Assembly (NCBI RefSeq): GCF_030499515.1
Contig: NZ_JASTWJ010000001.1
Coordinates: 5,808,001-5,872,000, forward strand
DNA: 64,000 nucleotides
Source of the DNA: Streptomyces sp. DT2A-34
Lineage (GTDB): Bacteria > Actinomycetota > Actinomycetes > Streptomycetales > Streptomycetaceae
Reading direction: 5' to 3'
Part shown: positions 37,809 to 48,025 of the stretch, piece after piece
Position numbering within the stretch: the stretch's first letter is position 1
Layout of the letters: every line of letters begins with the position of its first letter
Made by a program: the position numbers and the translations under genes
Notes under the pieces: generated by a model
Seen by the model: the letters and a program-made list of their open reading frames with translations, nothing else
Database searches by the model: none
What the model was told of the DNA's origin: nothing

Positions 37809-39101
37809 TCAGTCCACTGCCACCGGCACGCGGTGACCGACGCCACGTGCGACGGTACGGCCGCCGGGCCGCGCCGCCAGCCGCGAGCGCAGCGCCATCA
37901 GGGTCGCGAGCGCGAGCATCGTCCCGCCCATCGGCACCAGGAACCCGGCGCCGCCCCAGAAGCGGTCCTCCAGCTGTCCGGCGACCGTGACGGCGGCGGC
38001 CTGGCCGAGCGCCACCGCGCCCGTGAGCCAGGTGAAGGCCTCGGTGCGGGCACCTGCCGGGACCAGGTCCTCGACCAGCGTGTACCCGGTGATCAGCGCG
38101 GGCGCGATGCACATGCCGACGAGCAGCCCGAGGCCGGCCAGGACGAGTACCGAGTGGGCGGCCCACAGTCCGGACGCGGCCAGCGCGAGGGCGGCGTACC
38201 CGAGGACGAGGCGGCGCTGCGGGGCCACCTTCCACGCGATGGCGCCGCAGGCGATGCCGGAGAGCATGTTGCCCGCCGCGAAGGTGCCGTACAGGACGCC
38301 ATTGAGTCCGGGTTCGCCGATCGACTCGGTGAAGGCGGCCAGCGAGACCTGCATGCCGCCGAAGACGGAACCGATGCCGAGGAAGGTCACGATCAGCACG
38401 CGCACGCCGGGGACGCGCAGCGCGGAGGTGTGCTCCACGCGTGCGTGCCCGGCGACGGTGACCGAGGGCTGGGTGCTCTTCTGCGCGGCGAACAGCAGGC
38501 CGCCCAGCAGGGTGAGCGCGGCCTCCGTGACCAGGCCCGCGGCCGGGTCGACGGCGGTGCACAGGGCGGTGGCCAGCAGCGGGCCGACGACGAAGGTCAG
38601 CTCGTCCGTGACGGACTCGAAGGCCGCCGCGGTCGTCATCAGGGGCGAGCCCTGGAGCTTCACGCCCCAGCGGGCCCGCACCATGGGACCGATCTGCGGC
38701 ACCGAGGCACCGGTCGGCACGGCCGCCACGAACAGCGCCCACAAGGGGGCGTGGTTCAGGGCGAGCGCCGTCAGGGTCAGGCCGGACAGCGTGTGCACCA
38801 GCACGCCGGGGACCAGCACGACGCGCTGCCCGTAGCGGTCGGCGAGGCGGCCGCTGTAGGGCGCGAACAGCGCCATGGAGACGCCGGTGACGGCCGCGGC
38901 GGCGCCCGCCGCGCCGTAGGAGCCGGTGGTGTGCTGCACGAGCAGCACGATGGAGATGGTCAGCATCGCGAACGGCTGGCGTGCCGCGAAGCCGGGCAGC
39001 AGGAACGTCCAGGCGCCGCGGGTGCGCAGCAGCTGTCCGTATCCCGGGCGGGAGGGAGCCGACGAGTCCTTCGACGGCTCGATGGTGACCGTGGACGCCA
39101 C
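37809..39101 (-). CDS. MFS transporter, 12 TM
   Basis: 430 residues from GTG 39101 (AAAGG 8 bases upstream). The upstream frame extends far but is not protein-like. TM1 begins near residue 38 (LLPGFAARQPFAMLTISIVLLVQHTTGSYGAAG), followed by the loop 2-3 motif APYSGRLADRYGQRVVLVPG. About 12 spans follow. It belongs to the general MFS exporter class, perhaps for sugars or drugs. The substrate is not deducible. It lies downstream of the antiporter on the same strand with a hairpin between, so it has its own promoter. Confidence 0.85.
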   Translation of the reverse strand: MASTVTIEPSKDSSAPSRPGYGQLLRTRGAWTFLLPGFAARQPFAMLTISIVLLVQHTTGSYGAAGAAAAVTGVSMALFAPYSGRLADRYGQRVVLVPGVLVHTLSGLTLTALALNHAPLWALFVAAVPTGASVPQIGPMVRARWGVKLQGSPLMTTAAAFESVTDELTFVVGPLLATALCTAVDPAAGLVTEAALTLLGGLLFAAQKSTQPSVTVAGHARVEHTSALRVPGVRVLIVTFLGIGSVFGGMQVSLAAFTESIGEPGLNGVLYGTFAAGNMLSGIACGAIAWKVAPQRRLVLGYAALALAASGLWAAHSVLVLAGLGLLVGMCIAPALITGYTLVEDLVPAGARTEAFTWLTGAVALGQAAAVTVAGQLEDRFWGGAGFLVPMGGTMLALATLMALRSRLAARPGGRTVARGVGHRVPVAVD

Positions 39102-39290
39102 GGCCCGTGCCTTTCTGCCGCCTGGTAGCGCGACCCCGTCGGGTGGGGGGCGGCGCCGAGAGCTGTCCTGTCGCGCGGAACTGCGGTAGATACCGGCGCC
39201 CACTGAAGGAGGGGCATCCCGGCCGCCATACGGTCGCGCCAGCTCTGCGTCAGGCAGAGTTGGTTTGATCGGGGTTACGCCTGCATAGTA

Positions 39291-39315
39291 CAGGGGACAG
39301 CGCCTGTTGCCCCTG
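39291..39315 (-). terminator. Hairpin after the antiporter gene
   Basis: CAGGGG (39291-39296) pairs with CCCCTG (39310-39315), extended by ACAG/CTGT around CGC. It begins about 25 bases past the antiporter stop on the minus strand. A separate CTCTG...CAGAG dyad at 39243-39259 lies nearer the MFS promoter. Confidence 0.55.
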
Positions 39316-39339
39316 TGAAAATGAGCACTGTCCGGTGCT

Positions 39340-40860
39340 TCACCTGCGATTGGGTCGCCTGGTTCCGGTCGCCCCGTTCGTTCCCAGCCACCCGGCCAGC
39401 TTGCCTCCGGCCCCCACGGCGCGCAGTCGGCGCTCCGCGGCGTCCCGGACCGGATCCGTGGCGACCACGAGCAGTTCGTCGCCGAGCCGCAGCACCGTCG
39501 TCGGCAGCGGGACGAACGATTTTCCGTCACGGACGACGAGGGTGACGGCGGCTCCGGCGGGCAGCCGCAGCTCGTTGACCTCGACGCCGTGCATCTTCGA
39601 GCCCTCGGGGATCGCGACGGACAGCAGATGTCCGCGCAGCCGCTCCAGCGGCGCCGACTCGATGCCGAGGTCGGCGGCCTCGGGGCCCTGCCCGAGGTGC
39701 AGCTTGCGGGCGAGCCAGGGCAGCGTCGGTCCCTGGAGCAGGGTGTAGACGACGACCAGGACGAAGACGATGTTGAAGATGCGGCGGCTGTCCTCGACGC
39801 CGCCCACCATGGGGATCGTCGCGAGGACGATGGGCACGGCGCCGCGCAGTCCCGCCCAGGACATCAGCGCCTGCTCCCGCCAGGGGACCCGGAACGGCAC
39901 CAGACATGCCACGACGCTCAGCGGGCGCGCCACCATGGTCAGCACCAGCCCGATGGCCAGCGCGGGCAGGATGTCGTCGCCCAGCTCGTGCGGGGTGACC
40001 AGCAGGCCGAGCAGGACGAACATGCCGATCTGGGCGATCCAGCCGAGCCCGTCGGCGAACCCGCGGGTGGCGGGCCAGTGCGGCAGCCGTGCGTTGCCCA
40101 TCACCATCGAGGCCAGGTACACCGCCAGGAAGCCGCTGCCGTGCACCGAGGCGCCCGCCGCGTACGCGGTGACGGCGATGGCCATGACGGCGATCGGGTA
40201 GAGGCCGGAGGCGGGCAGCGCCACGTGCCTGAGGCCCCAGGCGCCCAGCCAGCCCACCGCGATACCGATGGCCGCGCCGATGGCCAGCTCCAGGGTTATC
40301 TTGCCCAGCAGCGCGTACCAGTGCTCGATCGGGCCGGACTGGGAGAAGGCGACGACCAGGATGACCACGGGGGCGTCGTTGAAGCCGGACTCGGCCTCCA
40401 GGGTGCCCGTCACGCGCGAGGGGAGAGGGATCTTCCGCAGCACGGAGAAGACCGCGGCGGCGTCGGTCGAGGAGACCACCGCCCCGATGATGAGCGCCTG
40501 CCGCCACTCCAGCCCGACCAGGTAGTGCGCGGCCGTCGCCGTGACCCCGACGCTCACCGAGACCCCGACCAGGGCCAGCCCGGAGGCGGCCGGAAGCGCC
40601 GGCCTGATCTCCTTCCACTTCGTGCCGAGACCACCTTCGGCCAGGATCACGACCAGCGCCGCATACCCGATGACCTGCGTCAGCTCGGCATCGTCGAAGC
40701 GGATGCCGCCGATGCCGTCCTGGCCCATGAGCACGCCGATGCCCAGGTACACGAGCAGGCTGGGGAGCCCGCTGCGCGAGGAGATCCGGACCGCTGCGAC
40801 GGCGACGAGCAGGACGAGCGAGCAGACGAGCAGGAGCTGGTTGAGGTCGTGGACAGTCAG
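39340..40860 (-). CDS. K+/H+ antiporter (CPA family, NhaP2/CvrA-like) with TrkA-C domain
   Basis: 506 residues if translation starts at CTG 40860. The frame has no ATG, GTG or TTG between the upstream in-frame TGA and GTG 40752, which is inside the first membrane helix. AGGGAAAGGGA precedes the CTG. Hydrophobic spans 1-12 include LGIGVLMGQDGIGG, VVSSTDAAAVFSVLRK and ESGFNDAPVVILVVAF, the antiporter core with the ND-type motif. The C-terminal TrkA-C domain (LERLRGHLLSVAIPEGSKMHGVEVNELRLPAGAAVTLVVRDG...LLVVATD) binds regulatory ligands such as nucleotides. It exchanges cytoplasmic K+ or Na+ for protons. Confidence 0.85.
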   Translation of the reverse strand: MTVHDLNQLLLVCSLVLLVAVAAVRISSRSGLPSLLVYLGIGVLMGQDGIGGIRFDDAELTQVIGYAALVVILAEGGLGTKWKEIRPALPAASGLALVGVSVSVGVTATAAHYLVGLEWRQALIIGAVVSSTDAAAVFSVLRKIPLPSRVTGTLEAESGFNDAPVVILVVAFSQSGPIEHWYALLGKITLELAIGAAIGIAVGWLGAWGLRHVALPASGLYPIAVMAIAVTAYAAGASVHGSGFLAVYLASMVMGNARLPHWPATRGFADGLGWIAQIGMFVLLGLLVTPHELGDDILPALAIGLVLTMVARPLSVVACLVPFRVPWREQALMSWAGLRGAVPIVLATIPMVGGVEDSRRIFNIVFVLVVVYTLLQGPTLPWLARKLHLGQGPEAADLGIESAPLERLRGHLLSVAIPEGSKMHGVEVNELRLPAGAAVTLVVRDGKSFVPLPTTVLRLGDELLVVATDPVRDAAERRLRAVGAGGKLAGWLGTNGATGTRRPNRR

Positions 40861-41115
40861 CGGCCATTCCCTTTCCCTGGCCCACGCGCGCGCGTGGGCT
40901 CACGTACATAGGACACGAAGTGGCGGTTCTCCGCACCCAACTACTTCGTTACCTTACCTAACTCTTGACGATTTCTTGACACTCGGACGGGCGTGATCGA
41001 ACGTCCGTCCGTGCTGGTTCCCCACTCCGAGTCAAGTGGGACCAGGCCCTGCGCCTATGGTTGCTCCAGCACTCCAGGACCGCCTGCCGCTCGCGTTAGG
41101 ACAGCAAGGACAGCG

Positions 41116-43884
41116 ATGCCCCCCAACACCACCGCCTCCACGGGTCAGCAGCCCGGCAAGTCCGGCAGGAAGAAGGGGCGCAGAGCCCGCCTGATCGTTC
41201 TCGTGCTGGTGCTGGCCCTCGTCGGAGGCGTCACCGGCGGGGCGTACTGGTCCGTCAGTACCGTCCGAGCCTCCTTCCCGCAGACGAAGGGCTCCCTCAC
41301 GCTCGCGGGCCTGTCCGGGCCCGTCGACGTGAAGCGCGACGACTACGGCATCCCGCAGATCTACGCCTCCTCCGACGCGGACCTGTTCATGGCGCAGGGC
41401 TACGTCCAGGCGCAGGACCGGTTCTACGAGATGGACGTACGCCGCCACATGACGTCCGGGCGCCTGTCGGAGATGTTCGGCAAGAGCCAGGTCGACAACG
41501 ACGAGTTCCTGCGGACCCTGGGCTGGGAGCGGATCGCCGAGGAGGAGTACGACAAGACGCTGTCGGCCTCCACCAAGAAGTACCTCCAGGCCTACGCCAA
41601 GGGTGTCAACGCCTACCTGGACGGCAAGGACGGCAAGGACATCTCCCTGGAGTACGCGGCGCTCGGGTTCACCAACGACTACAAGCCCGAGAAGTGGACC
41701 CCGGTCGACTCGATCTCCTGGCTGAAGGCGATGGCCTGGGACCTGCGCGGCAACATGCAGGACGAGATCGACCGCGCCCTCATGACCAGCCGCCTCGGCC
41801 CCAAGCAGATCGCGGACCTGTACCCGGACTACCCGTACAGCCGCAACAAGACGATCGTCCAGTCGGGCCAGTACGACGAGGTCACCAAGACGTTCGAGCA
41901 GAGCGGCGCCACGTCCTCCGCGGGTTCGTCCACGGCGTCCACGAGCGGCACGACGGGCACGGCTCCCAGCTCGGGCACCGCCGGCCTGCAGAGCCAGCTG
42001 TCCGGCCTGCAGAACGTCCTGGACGACCTCCCCACGGCCGTCGGCGTGAACGGCAACGGCATCGGCTCCAACTCCTGGGTGGTCCGCGGGAAGTACACCA
42101 TCACCGGCAAGCCGCTGCTGGCCAACGACCCACACCTGTCGGCCTCGCTGCCGTCCGTCTGGTACCAGATGGGCCTGCACTGCCGCTCGGTCTCCAGCAC
42201 GTGCCAGTACGACGTCAGCGGCTACACCTTCGCGGGCATGCCCGGCGTGGTCATCGGCCACAACCAGAACATCGCCTGGGGCATGACCAACTCCGGCGTC
42301 GACGTCACCGACCTCTACCTGGAGAAGCTCTCCGGCGACGGCTACCTGTACGACGGCAAGACGGTGCCCTTCACCGCGCGCGAGGAGACCATCAAGGTCG
42401 CCGGCGCCGCCGCCAAGAAGATCGTCGTCCGTGAGACCAACAACGGGCCCCTGCTGTCCGACCGCAGCTCCGAACTCGTGAAGGTCGGCAGGAAGGCCAC
42501 CGTCGACACCGCCGCCCCCGACCGCGGCGACGGCTACGGCATCGCGCTGCGCTGGACCGCGCTGAGCCCGGGCACCACCATGGACGCCGTCTTCGCCATG
42601 GACAAGGCGACGAACTGGAGCGACTTCCGCGCCGCGGCCGCCCTGTTCGACGTGCCCTCGCAGAACCTGATCTACGCCGACACCAAGGACAACATCGGCT
42701 ACACGCTGCCCGGAAAGATCCCCACGCGCGCGCAGGGCTACGACGGCTCCGTCCCGGCGCCGGGCTGGGACGCCAAGTCCCGCTGGACCGGCTACATCGA
42801 CCAGGACGAGCTGCCGTACGAGTACAACCCGTCGCGCGGCTACATCGTCACCGCCAACCAGGCCGTGGTCGACCAGTCCAAGTACCCGTACACGCTCACC
42901 ACGGACTGGGGTTACGGCGCCCGCAGCCAGCGCATCACCGACCTGATCCAGTCGAAGATCGACGACGGCGGCAAGATCTCCACCGACGACATGCGTCAGA
43001 TGCAGCTGGACAACAGCAGCGAGATCGCCAAGCTGCTCGTGCCCAAGCTGCTGAAGATCGACATCGAGGACAAGGACGTCCGCCAGGCGCAGAAGCTCCT
43101 GGAGGGCTGGGACTACACCCAGGACGCCGACTCGGCGGCGGCCGCCTACTTCAACTCGGTCTGGCGCAACATCCTCAAGCTCGCCTTCGGCAACAAGCTG
43201 CCCAAGGAGCTGCGCGTCCAGGGTCAGTGCCTGTGGGTCGATCCCGTCAACACCACCGGCCCCGCGGACGAGACGGAGAAGGTGCGCGAGTGCGGTGAGC
43301 GCGAGGCCGACCAGGCGCAGCCGGACGGCGGCGACCGCTGGTTCGAGGTCGTGCGCACCCTCATGGACGACCCGGAGAGCGACTGGTGGACCACACCCAA
43401 GTCGCTCACCCGGCCGGGCGCGGCGCACAACCGGGACGACCTGTTCAAGCGCGCCATGATCGACGCCCGCTGGGAGCTGACCGCCAAGCTCGGCAAGGAC
43501 ATCGACACCTGGAGCTGGGGGCGGCTGCACCGCCTGTTCCTGAAGAACCAGACTCTCGGCACCGACGGCCCGAGCTTCCTGCAGTACGTCCTCAACCGAG
43601 GCCCCTGGAAGCTCAGTGGCGGCGAGGCCACGGTCAACGCCTCGGGCTGGAACGCCGCCGGCGGCTACGGCGTCGTCTGGGTGCCGTCGATGCGGATGGT
43701 GGCCAACCTCGGCGACCTCGACAAGTCGAAGTGGATCAACCTCACCGGTGCCTCCGGGCACGCCTACAGCGCCCACTACACCGACCAGACGGACAAGTGG
43801 GCCGACGGCGAACTGCTCGACTGGTCCTTCTCGGACGACGCGGTCGACGAGAGCACGAGCGACACCCTGGTGCTCAGGCCATGA
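41116..43884 (+). CDS. Penicillin acylase-family Ntn hydrolase
   Basis: 922 residues from ATG 41116 with AAGGAC upstream. A basic N-terminus and one hydrophobic helix (RLIVLVLVLALVGGVTGGAYWSV, 25-47) anchor or export it. The alpha-chain region runs to Gly317; the Ser/Thr/Gly-rich spacer (263-290) is removed in maturation; the beta chain would begin at the nucleophile Ser318 in NGIGSNSWVVRG. The beta region also has LLANDPHLSASLPSVWYQMGLHC and GMTNSGVDVTDLY. Such enzymes cleave acyl amides (penicillins, acyl-homoserine lactones, lipopeptide acyl chains) outside the membrane. The substrate is unknown. It is divergent from the antiporter. Confidence 0.9.
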   Translation: MPPNTTASTGQQPGKSGRKKGRRARLIVLVLVLALVGGVTGGAYWSVSTVRASFPQTKGSLTLAGLSGPVDVKRDDYGIPQIYASSDADLFMAQGYVQAQDRFYEMDVRRHMTSGRLSEMFGKSQVDNDEFLRTLGWERIAEEEYDKTLSASTKKYLQAYAKGVNAYLDGKDGKDISLEYAALGFTNDYKPEKWTPVDSISWLKAMAWDLRGNMQDEIDRALMTSRLGPKQIADLYPDYPYSRNKTIVQSGQYDEVTKTFEQSGATSSAGSSTASTSGTTGTAPSSGTAGLQSQLSGLQNVLDDLPTAVGVNGNGIGSNSWVVRGKYTITGKPLLANDPHLSASLPSVWYQMGLHCRSVSSTCQYDVSGYTFAGMPGVVIGHNQNIAWGMTNSGVDVTDLYLEKLSGDGYLYDGKTVPFTAREETIKVAGAAAKKIVVRETNNGPLLSDRSSELVKVGRKATVDTAAPDRGDGYGIALRWTALSPGTTMDAVFAMDKATNWSDFRAAAALFDVPSQNLIYADTKDNIGYTLPGKIPTRAQGYDGSVPAPGWDAKSRWTGYIDQDELPYEYNPSRGYIVTANQAVVDQSKYPYTLTTDWGYGARSQRITDLIQSKIDDGGKISTDDMRQMQLDNSSEIAKLLVPKLLKIDIEDKDVRQAQKLLEGWDYTQDADSAAAAYFNSVWRNILKLAFGNKLPKELRVQGQCLWVDPVNTTGPADETEKVRECGEREADQAQPDGGDRWFEVVRTLMDDPESDWWTTPKSLTRPGAAHNRDDLFKRAMIDARWELTAKLGKDIDTWSWGRLHRLFLKNQTLGTDGPSFLQYVLNRGPWKLSGGEATVNASGWNAAGGYGVVWVPSMRMVANLGDLDKSKWINLTGASGHAYSAHYTDQTDKWADGELLDWSFSDDAVDESTSDTLVLRP

Positions 43885-43904
43885 CCCACTGACGGTCGAA
43901 CGAC

Positions 43905-43942
43905 CGAAGGGGCCCTCCACGCGCGCGTGGAGGGCCCCTTCG
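43905..43942. terminator. 38-bp perfect palindrome, bidirectional terminator
   Basis: The 19-base halves from CGAAGGGGCCCTCCACGCG are exact complements. It lies between the convergent acylase and cyclo-ligase genes. Confidence 0.85.
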
Positions 43943-43957
43943 CATGCGGAGCGCGGC

Positions 43958-44578
43958 TCAGGCCTCCCGGAAGCGGCGCGTGCCCGACGGCGTCACCACC
44001 GCGTGCACCGGCCGGTCGTGCGGCTCCTCGGGGACTCGCTCGACGACCTCGGAGTCGTACAGCAGCACCACCAGGGCGGGATGGACCCCCGCGCGTTCCA
44101 GCCGGGCGAGGACGCGGTCGTACGACCCCCCGCCGCGCCCCAGACGCATCCCGCGCGCGTCGACCGCGAGGCCCGGCAGCAGCACGACGTCGGCGTCGGT
44201 CACGGCGTCCGGGCCGAGGCGTTCGCCGGTGGGCTCGAAGAGGGCCGTCTTTCCGCCGTGTTGGACGCGGGCGAGGGAGCCCTCTCCCGTGTACGCGCCC
44301 CAGTCGAGATCGTTGTCCGGCAGCAGCGCGGGCAGCAGGACGCGCACACCCCGCGCGCGCAGCGCGTCCAGCAGCGCGAGCGTGCCGGGTTCACTCCCCA
44401 CGGAGACGTACGCCGCCACCGTGCGCGCATGCGCCAGCTCGGGCAGCTCCAGCGCCCGCCCGGCCAGCGCGGCCGCCGATGTCCGCAGGTCATCGGCTGT
44501 CAACCTGTTCCTCACCGAGACGAACTCTCGCCGCAACATTCGCTTGTCAGTCTCGGCCGGACGTCCGATGTGACTCAC
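43958..44578 (-). CDS. 5-formyltetrahydrofolate cyclo-ligase
   Basis: 206 residues from GTG 44578; the frame is open further 5' but homologues start near this residue. DKRMLRREFVSVRNRL is the N-terminal substrate-binding stretch; LLPGLAVDARGMRLGRGGGSYDRVLARL carries the ATP/Mg2+ motif GRGGGxYD; PEEPHDRPVHAVVTPSGTRRF closes the fold. It converts 5-formyl-THF to 5,10-methenyl-THF with ATP, in folate salvage. It is divergent from galU; their starts are 94 bases apart, with AT-rich promoter DNA between. Confidence 0.9.
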   Translation of the reverse strand: MSHIGRPAETDKRMLRREFVSVRNRLTADDLRTSAAALAGRALELPELAHARTVAAYVSVGSEPGTLALLDALRARGVRVLLPALLPDNDLDWGAYTGEGSLARVQHGGKTALFEPTGERLGPDAVTDADVVLLPGLAVDARGMRLGRGGGSYDRVLARLERAGVHPALVVLLYDSEVVERVPEEPHDRPVHAVVTPSGTRRFREA

Positions 44579-44672
44579 TGGTCGTTCCCGAACCCTTCCT
44601 AATGCGCTCATATGAGAGCCAATTAACCGGAGCCTCAGATTCCCTGCAAAGGCACCGGATATGGTGGCGGGC

Positions 44673-45575
44673 ATGACTCAGTCGCACCCTCGGATCAGCA
44701 AGGCTGTCATCCCCGCAGCGGGCCTCGGTACCCGCTTCCTGCCGGCCACCAAAGCCACTCCCAAGGAGATGCTGCCGGTCGTCGACAAGCCGGCGATCCA
44801 GTACGTGGTCGAGGAGGCCGTCTCCGCCGGTCTCGATGACGTCCTCATGATCACGGGCCGCAACAAGCGTCCCCTGGAGGACCACTTCGACCGCAACTAC
44901 GAGCTGGAATCGGCCCTTCAGAAGAAGGGCGACGCCGGCCGGCTCGCGAAGGTGCAGGAGTCCAGCGACCTCGCCACCATGCACTACGTCCGCCAGGGCG
45001 ACCCCAAGGGCCTCGGCCACGCCGTCCTGTGCGCCGCCCCGCACGTCGGCCGCGAGCCCTTCGCCGTCCTGCTCGGCGACGACCTGATCGACCCGCGCGA
45101 CCCGCTGCTCAAGCGGATGGTCGAGGTGCAGGAGCAGCGCGGCGGCAGCGTCATCGCGCTCATGGAGGTCGCCCCCGAGCAGATCCACCTCTACGGTTGT
45201 GCGGCCGTGGACCCCACCGAGGACAGCGACGTGGTCAAGGTGCACGACCTCGTCGAGAAGCCCGCCGCGGCCGACGCCCCGTCGAACTACGCGATCATCG
45301 GCCGTTACGTCCTCGACCCGCACATCTTCGACATACTGCGCAAGACCGAGCCGGGCCGCGGCGGCGAGATCCAGCTCACCGACGCCCTCCAGCAGCTCGC
45401 CGCGGACGAGAAGGTCGGCGGCCCCGTGCACGGCGTCGTGTTCAAGGGCCGCCGTTATGACACCGGTGACCGCGGCGACTATCTGCGTGCCATTGTCAGA
45501 CTCGCATGCGAACGTGAAGACCTGGGCCCGGACTTCCGGACCTGGCTTCGCAGTTACGTAGCCGAGGAGATGTAG
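44673..45575 (+). CDS. galU: UTP-glucose-1-phosphate uridylyltransferase
   Basis: 300 residues from ATG 44673; ATG 44661 is part of a -10-like TATGGT hexamer, so the downstream ATG fits a leaderless transcript. The nucleotidyltransferase signature AVIPAAGLGTRFLPATKATPKEMLPVVDKPAIQYVVEEA is intact, followed by GLGHAVLCAAPHVG, FAVLLGDDLID, EKPAAADAPSNYAIIGRYVL and GEIQLTDALQQLA. It makes UDP-glucose for glycan and wall polymers. It is first in a co-directional set with moeA/glp, moaC, mog, the GNAT and sepX. Confidence 0.95.
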   Translation: MTQSHPRISKAVIPAAGLGTRFLPATKATPKEMLPVVDKPAIQYVVEEAVSAGLDDVLMITGRNKRPLEDHFDRNYELESALQKKGDAGRLAKVQESSDLATMHYVRQGDPKGLGHAVLCAAPHVGREPFAVLLGDDLIDPRDPLLKRMVEVQEQRGGSVIALMEVAPEQIHLYGCAAVDPTEDSDVVKVHDLVEKPAAADAPSNYAIIGRYVLDPHIFDILRKTEPGRGGEIQLTDALQQLAADEKVGGPVHGVVFKGRRYDTGDRGDYLRAIVRLACEREDLGPDFRTWLRSYVAEEM

Positions 45576-45579
45576 GGAT

Positions 45580-46902
45580 TTGAGCACCGCCGCGACCCGC
45601 CCCGCCGACCAGGACCACCTCTGGTCGGTGGACGAACACTTGGAGGACATCCTCGCGACCGTCCGCCCCCTCGAACCCATCGAGCTGCAACTGCTCGACG
45701 CCCAGGGCTGCGTCCTGGTCGAGGACGTCACGGTGCCGGTCTCCCTGCCGCCGTTCGACAACAGCTCCATGGACGGGTACGCGGTGCGGGTCGCGGATGT
45801 CGCGGGCGCGAGCGAGGAGTTCCCCGCCGCCCTGGAGGTCGTCGGGGACGTCGCGGCGGGCCAGGCCGACCTGCTCCAGGTGGGCCCCGGCCAGGCCGCC
45901 CGCATCATGACCGGCGCCCCGCTGCCGCCCGGCGCCGAAACCGTCGTACCGGTGGAGTGGACCGACGGCGGCCTCGGCGAGGGCCCGGTGACCGGGATGC
46001 GCGCCCGCAGCCTCGCCCCCGAGGGCGCCCAGGGCCAGGTGCACGTCTACCGGCCGGCCGAGGCACGCGCACACGTACGCGCCAAGGGCAGCGACGTGAA
46101 GTCCGGCGACCGCGCCCTCGAAGCCGGCACCGTCCTCGGCCCGCCGCAGATCGCGCTGCTCGCCGCGATCGGCCGCGGCACGGTACGCGTGCGCCCGCGC
46201 CCACGCGTGGTCGTCATGTCCACCGGCAGCGAACTCGTCCAGCCCGACGAGGACCTGGGCCCCGGCCAGATCTACGACTCCAACAGCTTCGCCCTCACCG
46301 CCGCCGCCCGTGACGCCGGCGCCATCGCCTACCGGGTGGGTGCCGTCGTCGACGACGCCGAGACCCTGCGCTCCACCATCGAGGACCAGCTCGTCCGCGC
46401 CGACCTCATGGTCACGACCGGCGGCGTGAGCGTCGGGGCGTACGACGTCGTCAAGGAGGCCCTGTCCCACGTCGGCGACGAGGACGAGGCCGGCAGCGGC
46501 GTCGAGTTCCGCAAGCTCGCCATGCAGCCCGGCAAGCCCCAGGGCTTCGGCTCCATCGGCCCCGACCACACCCCGCTGCTCGCGCTCCCGGGCAACCCGG
46601 TGTCGTCGTACGTCTCCTTCGAACTGTTCGTGCGCCCCGCGATCCGCACCCTGATGGGCCTGGAGGACGTCCACCGCCCGCGGACGACCGCGACCCTGGC
46701 GGTGGACGAGGCGCTGACCTCGCCGAAGGGGCGCAGACAGTTCCTGCGCGGGACGTTGGCCGACGGTGCGGTGCGGCCGGTCGGCGGCGCCGGATCCCAC
46801 CTGATCGCGGCCCTCGCGCACGCGGACGCGCTGATCGTCGTCCCCGAGGACGTGGAGAGCGTCGAGCCCGGCAGCGAGGTCGAGGTGGTCCTGCTCGGCT
46901 GA
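45580..46902 (+). CDS. moeA: MoeA-family protein, possibly the gephyrin-like divisome protein Glp
   Basis: 440 residues from TTG 45580, with GAGGAG 10 bases upstream inside the end of galU. Domains: [18 protein letters not shown] (MoeA N-terminal), [20 protein letters not shown], the MPT-binding core [29 protein letters not shown] with [13 protein letters not shown] and [18 protein letters not shown], then domain IV. It inserts molybdate into adenylylated molybdopterin in classical MoeA. In corynebacteria a MoeA-like protein (Glp) in the same genomic context binds FtsZ and the membrane protein GlpR. This copy has that context. Confidence 0.9.
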   Translation: MSTAATRPADQDHLWSVDEHLEDILATVRPLEPIELQLLDAQGCVLVEDVTVPVSLPPFDNSSMDGYAVRVADVAGASEEFPAALEVVGDVAAGQADLLQVGPGQAARIMTGAPLPPGAETVVPVEWTDGGLGEGPVTGMRARSLAPEGAQGQVHVYRPAEARAHVRAKGSDVKSGDRALEAGTVLGPPQIALLAAIGRGTVRVRPRPRVVVMSTGSELVQPDEDLGPGQIYDSNSFALTAAARDAGAIAYRVGAVVDDAETLRSTIEDQLVRADLMVTTGGVSVGAYDVVKEALSHVGDEDEAGSGVEFRKLAMQPGKPQGFGSIGPDHTPLLALPGNPVSSYVSFELFVRPAIRTLMGLEDVHRPRTTATLAVDEALTSPKGRRQFLRGTLADGAVRPVGGAGSHLIAALAHADALIVVPEDVESVEPGSEVEVVLLG

Positions 46903-46988
46903 GAGGCCCTGCTTGGCGGTACCGTGTCGCGCACAGCAGGCCCGTGCGCCGCACCGCGACGGGCCCGGACCGGGAGCGCCACACAAGC

Positions 46989-47483
46989 ATGAGCACGCAG
47001 GACCCACCCCCGCAGGACCGACTGACGCACATCGACGACGCGGGCGCGGCCCGCATGGTCGACGTCTCCGGCAAGGACGTGACCGCGCGCACCGCCCGTG
47101 CCAGCGGCAGGGTCCTCGTCTCACCCCGCGTGATCGAGTTGCTGCGCGGGGAGGGCGTGCCGAAGGGCGACGCCCTGGCCACCGCGCGTATCGCGGGCAT
47201 CATGGGCGCCAAACGCACCCCGGACCTGATCCCGCTGTGCCACCCGTTGTCGGTGTCCGGTGTGAAACTGGATCTGTCGGTCGCGGACGACGCCGTGGAG
47301 ATCGTGGCCACCGTGAAGACCACGGACCGCACGGGCGTCGAGATGGAGGCCCTCACCGCGGTCTCCGTCGCCGCGCTCACCGTGATCGACATGGTGAAGG
47401 CGGTCGACAAGGGAGCGGTCATCACGGACGTACGGGTCGAGGAGAAGACGGGCGGCAAGTCGGGCGACTGGAGCCGGGCATGA
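46989..47483 (+). CDS. moaC: Cyclic pyranopterin monophosphate synthase
   Basis: 164 residues from ATG 46989. Clear MoaC motifs: [29 protein letters not shown], then [27 protein letters not shown] with substrate-binding residues, and [33 protein letters not shown]. With MoaA it converts GTP to cyclic pyranopterin monophosphate in molybdenum-cofactor synthesis. Its stop overlaps the next start as ATGA, so MoaC and the Mog-like protein are made together. Confidence 0.95.
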   Translation: MSTQDPPPQDRLTHIDDAGAARMVDVSGKDVTARTARASGRVLVSPRVIELLRGEGVPKGDALATARIAGIMGAKRTPDLIPLCHPLSVSGVKLDLSVADDAVEIVATVKTTDRTGVEMEALTAVSVAALTVIDMVKAVDKGAVITDVRVEEKTGGKSGDWSRA

Positions 47484-48025
47484 CTTCCGACGCTTCGGTG
47501 GGCGGTGTGCTGTTCGCGCTCACCGCGCCGTACGCCGCACTGGTCGTCACCGCCTCCAACCGGGCCGCCGCCGGGGTCTACGAGGACAAGGGCGGCCCGT
47601 TGATCGCCGACGGCCTCAGGCGCTTCGGCTTCGCGGTCGACGGACCGCAGGTCGTCCCGGACGGCGACCCCGTCGAGGCCGCCCTGCGTGCGGGCGTCGA
47701 CGCCGGCTACGACGTCATCGTCACCACCGGCGGCACCGGCATCTCGCCCACCGACCGCACGCCGGAGGCGACCCGCGCGGTGATCGAACACGAGGTACCG
47801 GGCATCGCGGAGGCCATCAGGGCGTTCGGCCGGGACAAGGTGCCGACGGCCGCGCTCTCCCGGGGCCTGGCCGGAGTGGCGAGGGGCACCCTGATCGTGA
47901 ATCTGCCCGGTTCCAGCGGCGGGGTGAAGGACGGCCTGGCCGTCCTGGAGCCCCTCCTGATCCACGCCGTCGACCAGATCCGCGGCGGCGATCACCCCAG
48001 ACCCAGCAGCGGGGGTGCGAGCTGA
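47480..48025 (+). CDS. mog: MogA/MoaB-family molybdopterin adenylyltransferase
   Basis: 181 residues from the ATGA overlap. [33 protein letters not shown] is the N-terminal MoaB/Mog signature. [39 protein letters not shown] binds molybdopterin, and [24 protein letters not shown] closes the site. It adenylylates molybdopterin before MoeA inserts Mo. Its last codons overlap the next gene as CTGA, mirroring the ATGA overlap upstream. Confidence 0.92.
   Translation: MTSDASVGGVLFALTAPYAALVVTASNRAAAGVYEDKGGPLIADGLRRFGFAVDGPQVVPDGDPVEAALRAGVDAGYDVIVTTGGTGISPTDRTPEATRAVIEHEVPGIAEAIRAFGRDKVPTAALSRGLAGVARGTLIVNLPGSSGGVKDGLAVLEPLLIHAVDQIRGGDHPRPSSGGAS

Noticed and set aside
41032..43920. 962-codon frame antisense to the penicillin acylase gene
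   Set aside because: It is a mirror of a high-GC gene with strong third-position bias. The sense frame has clear acylase motifs; the antisense product is low-complexity.
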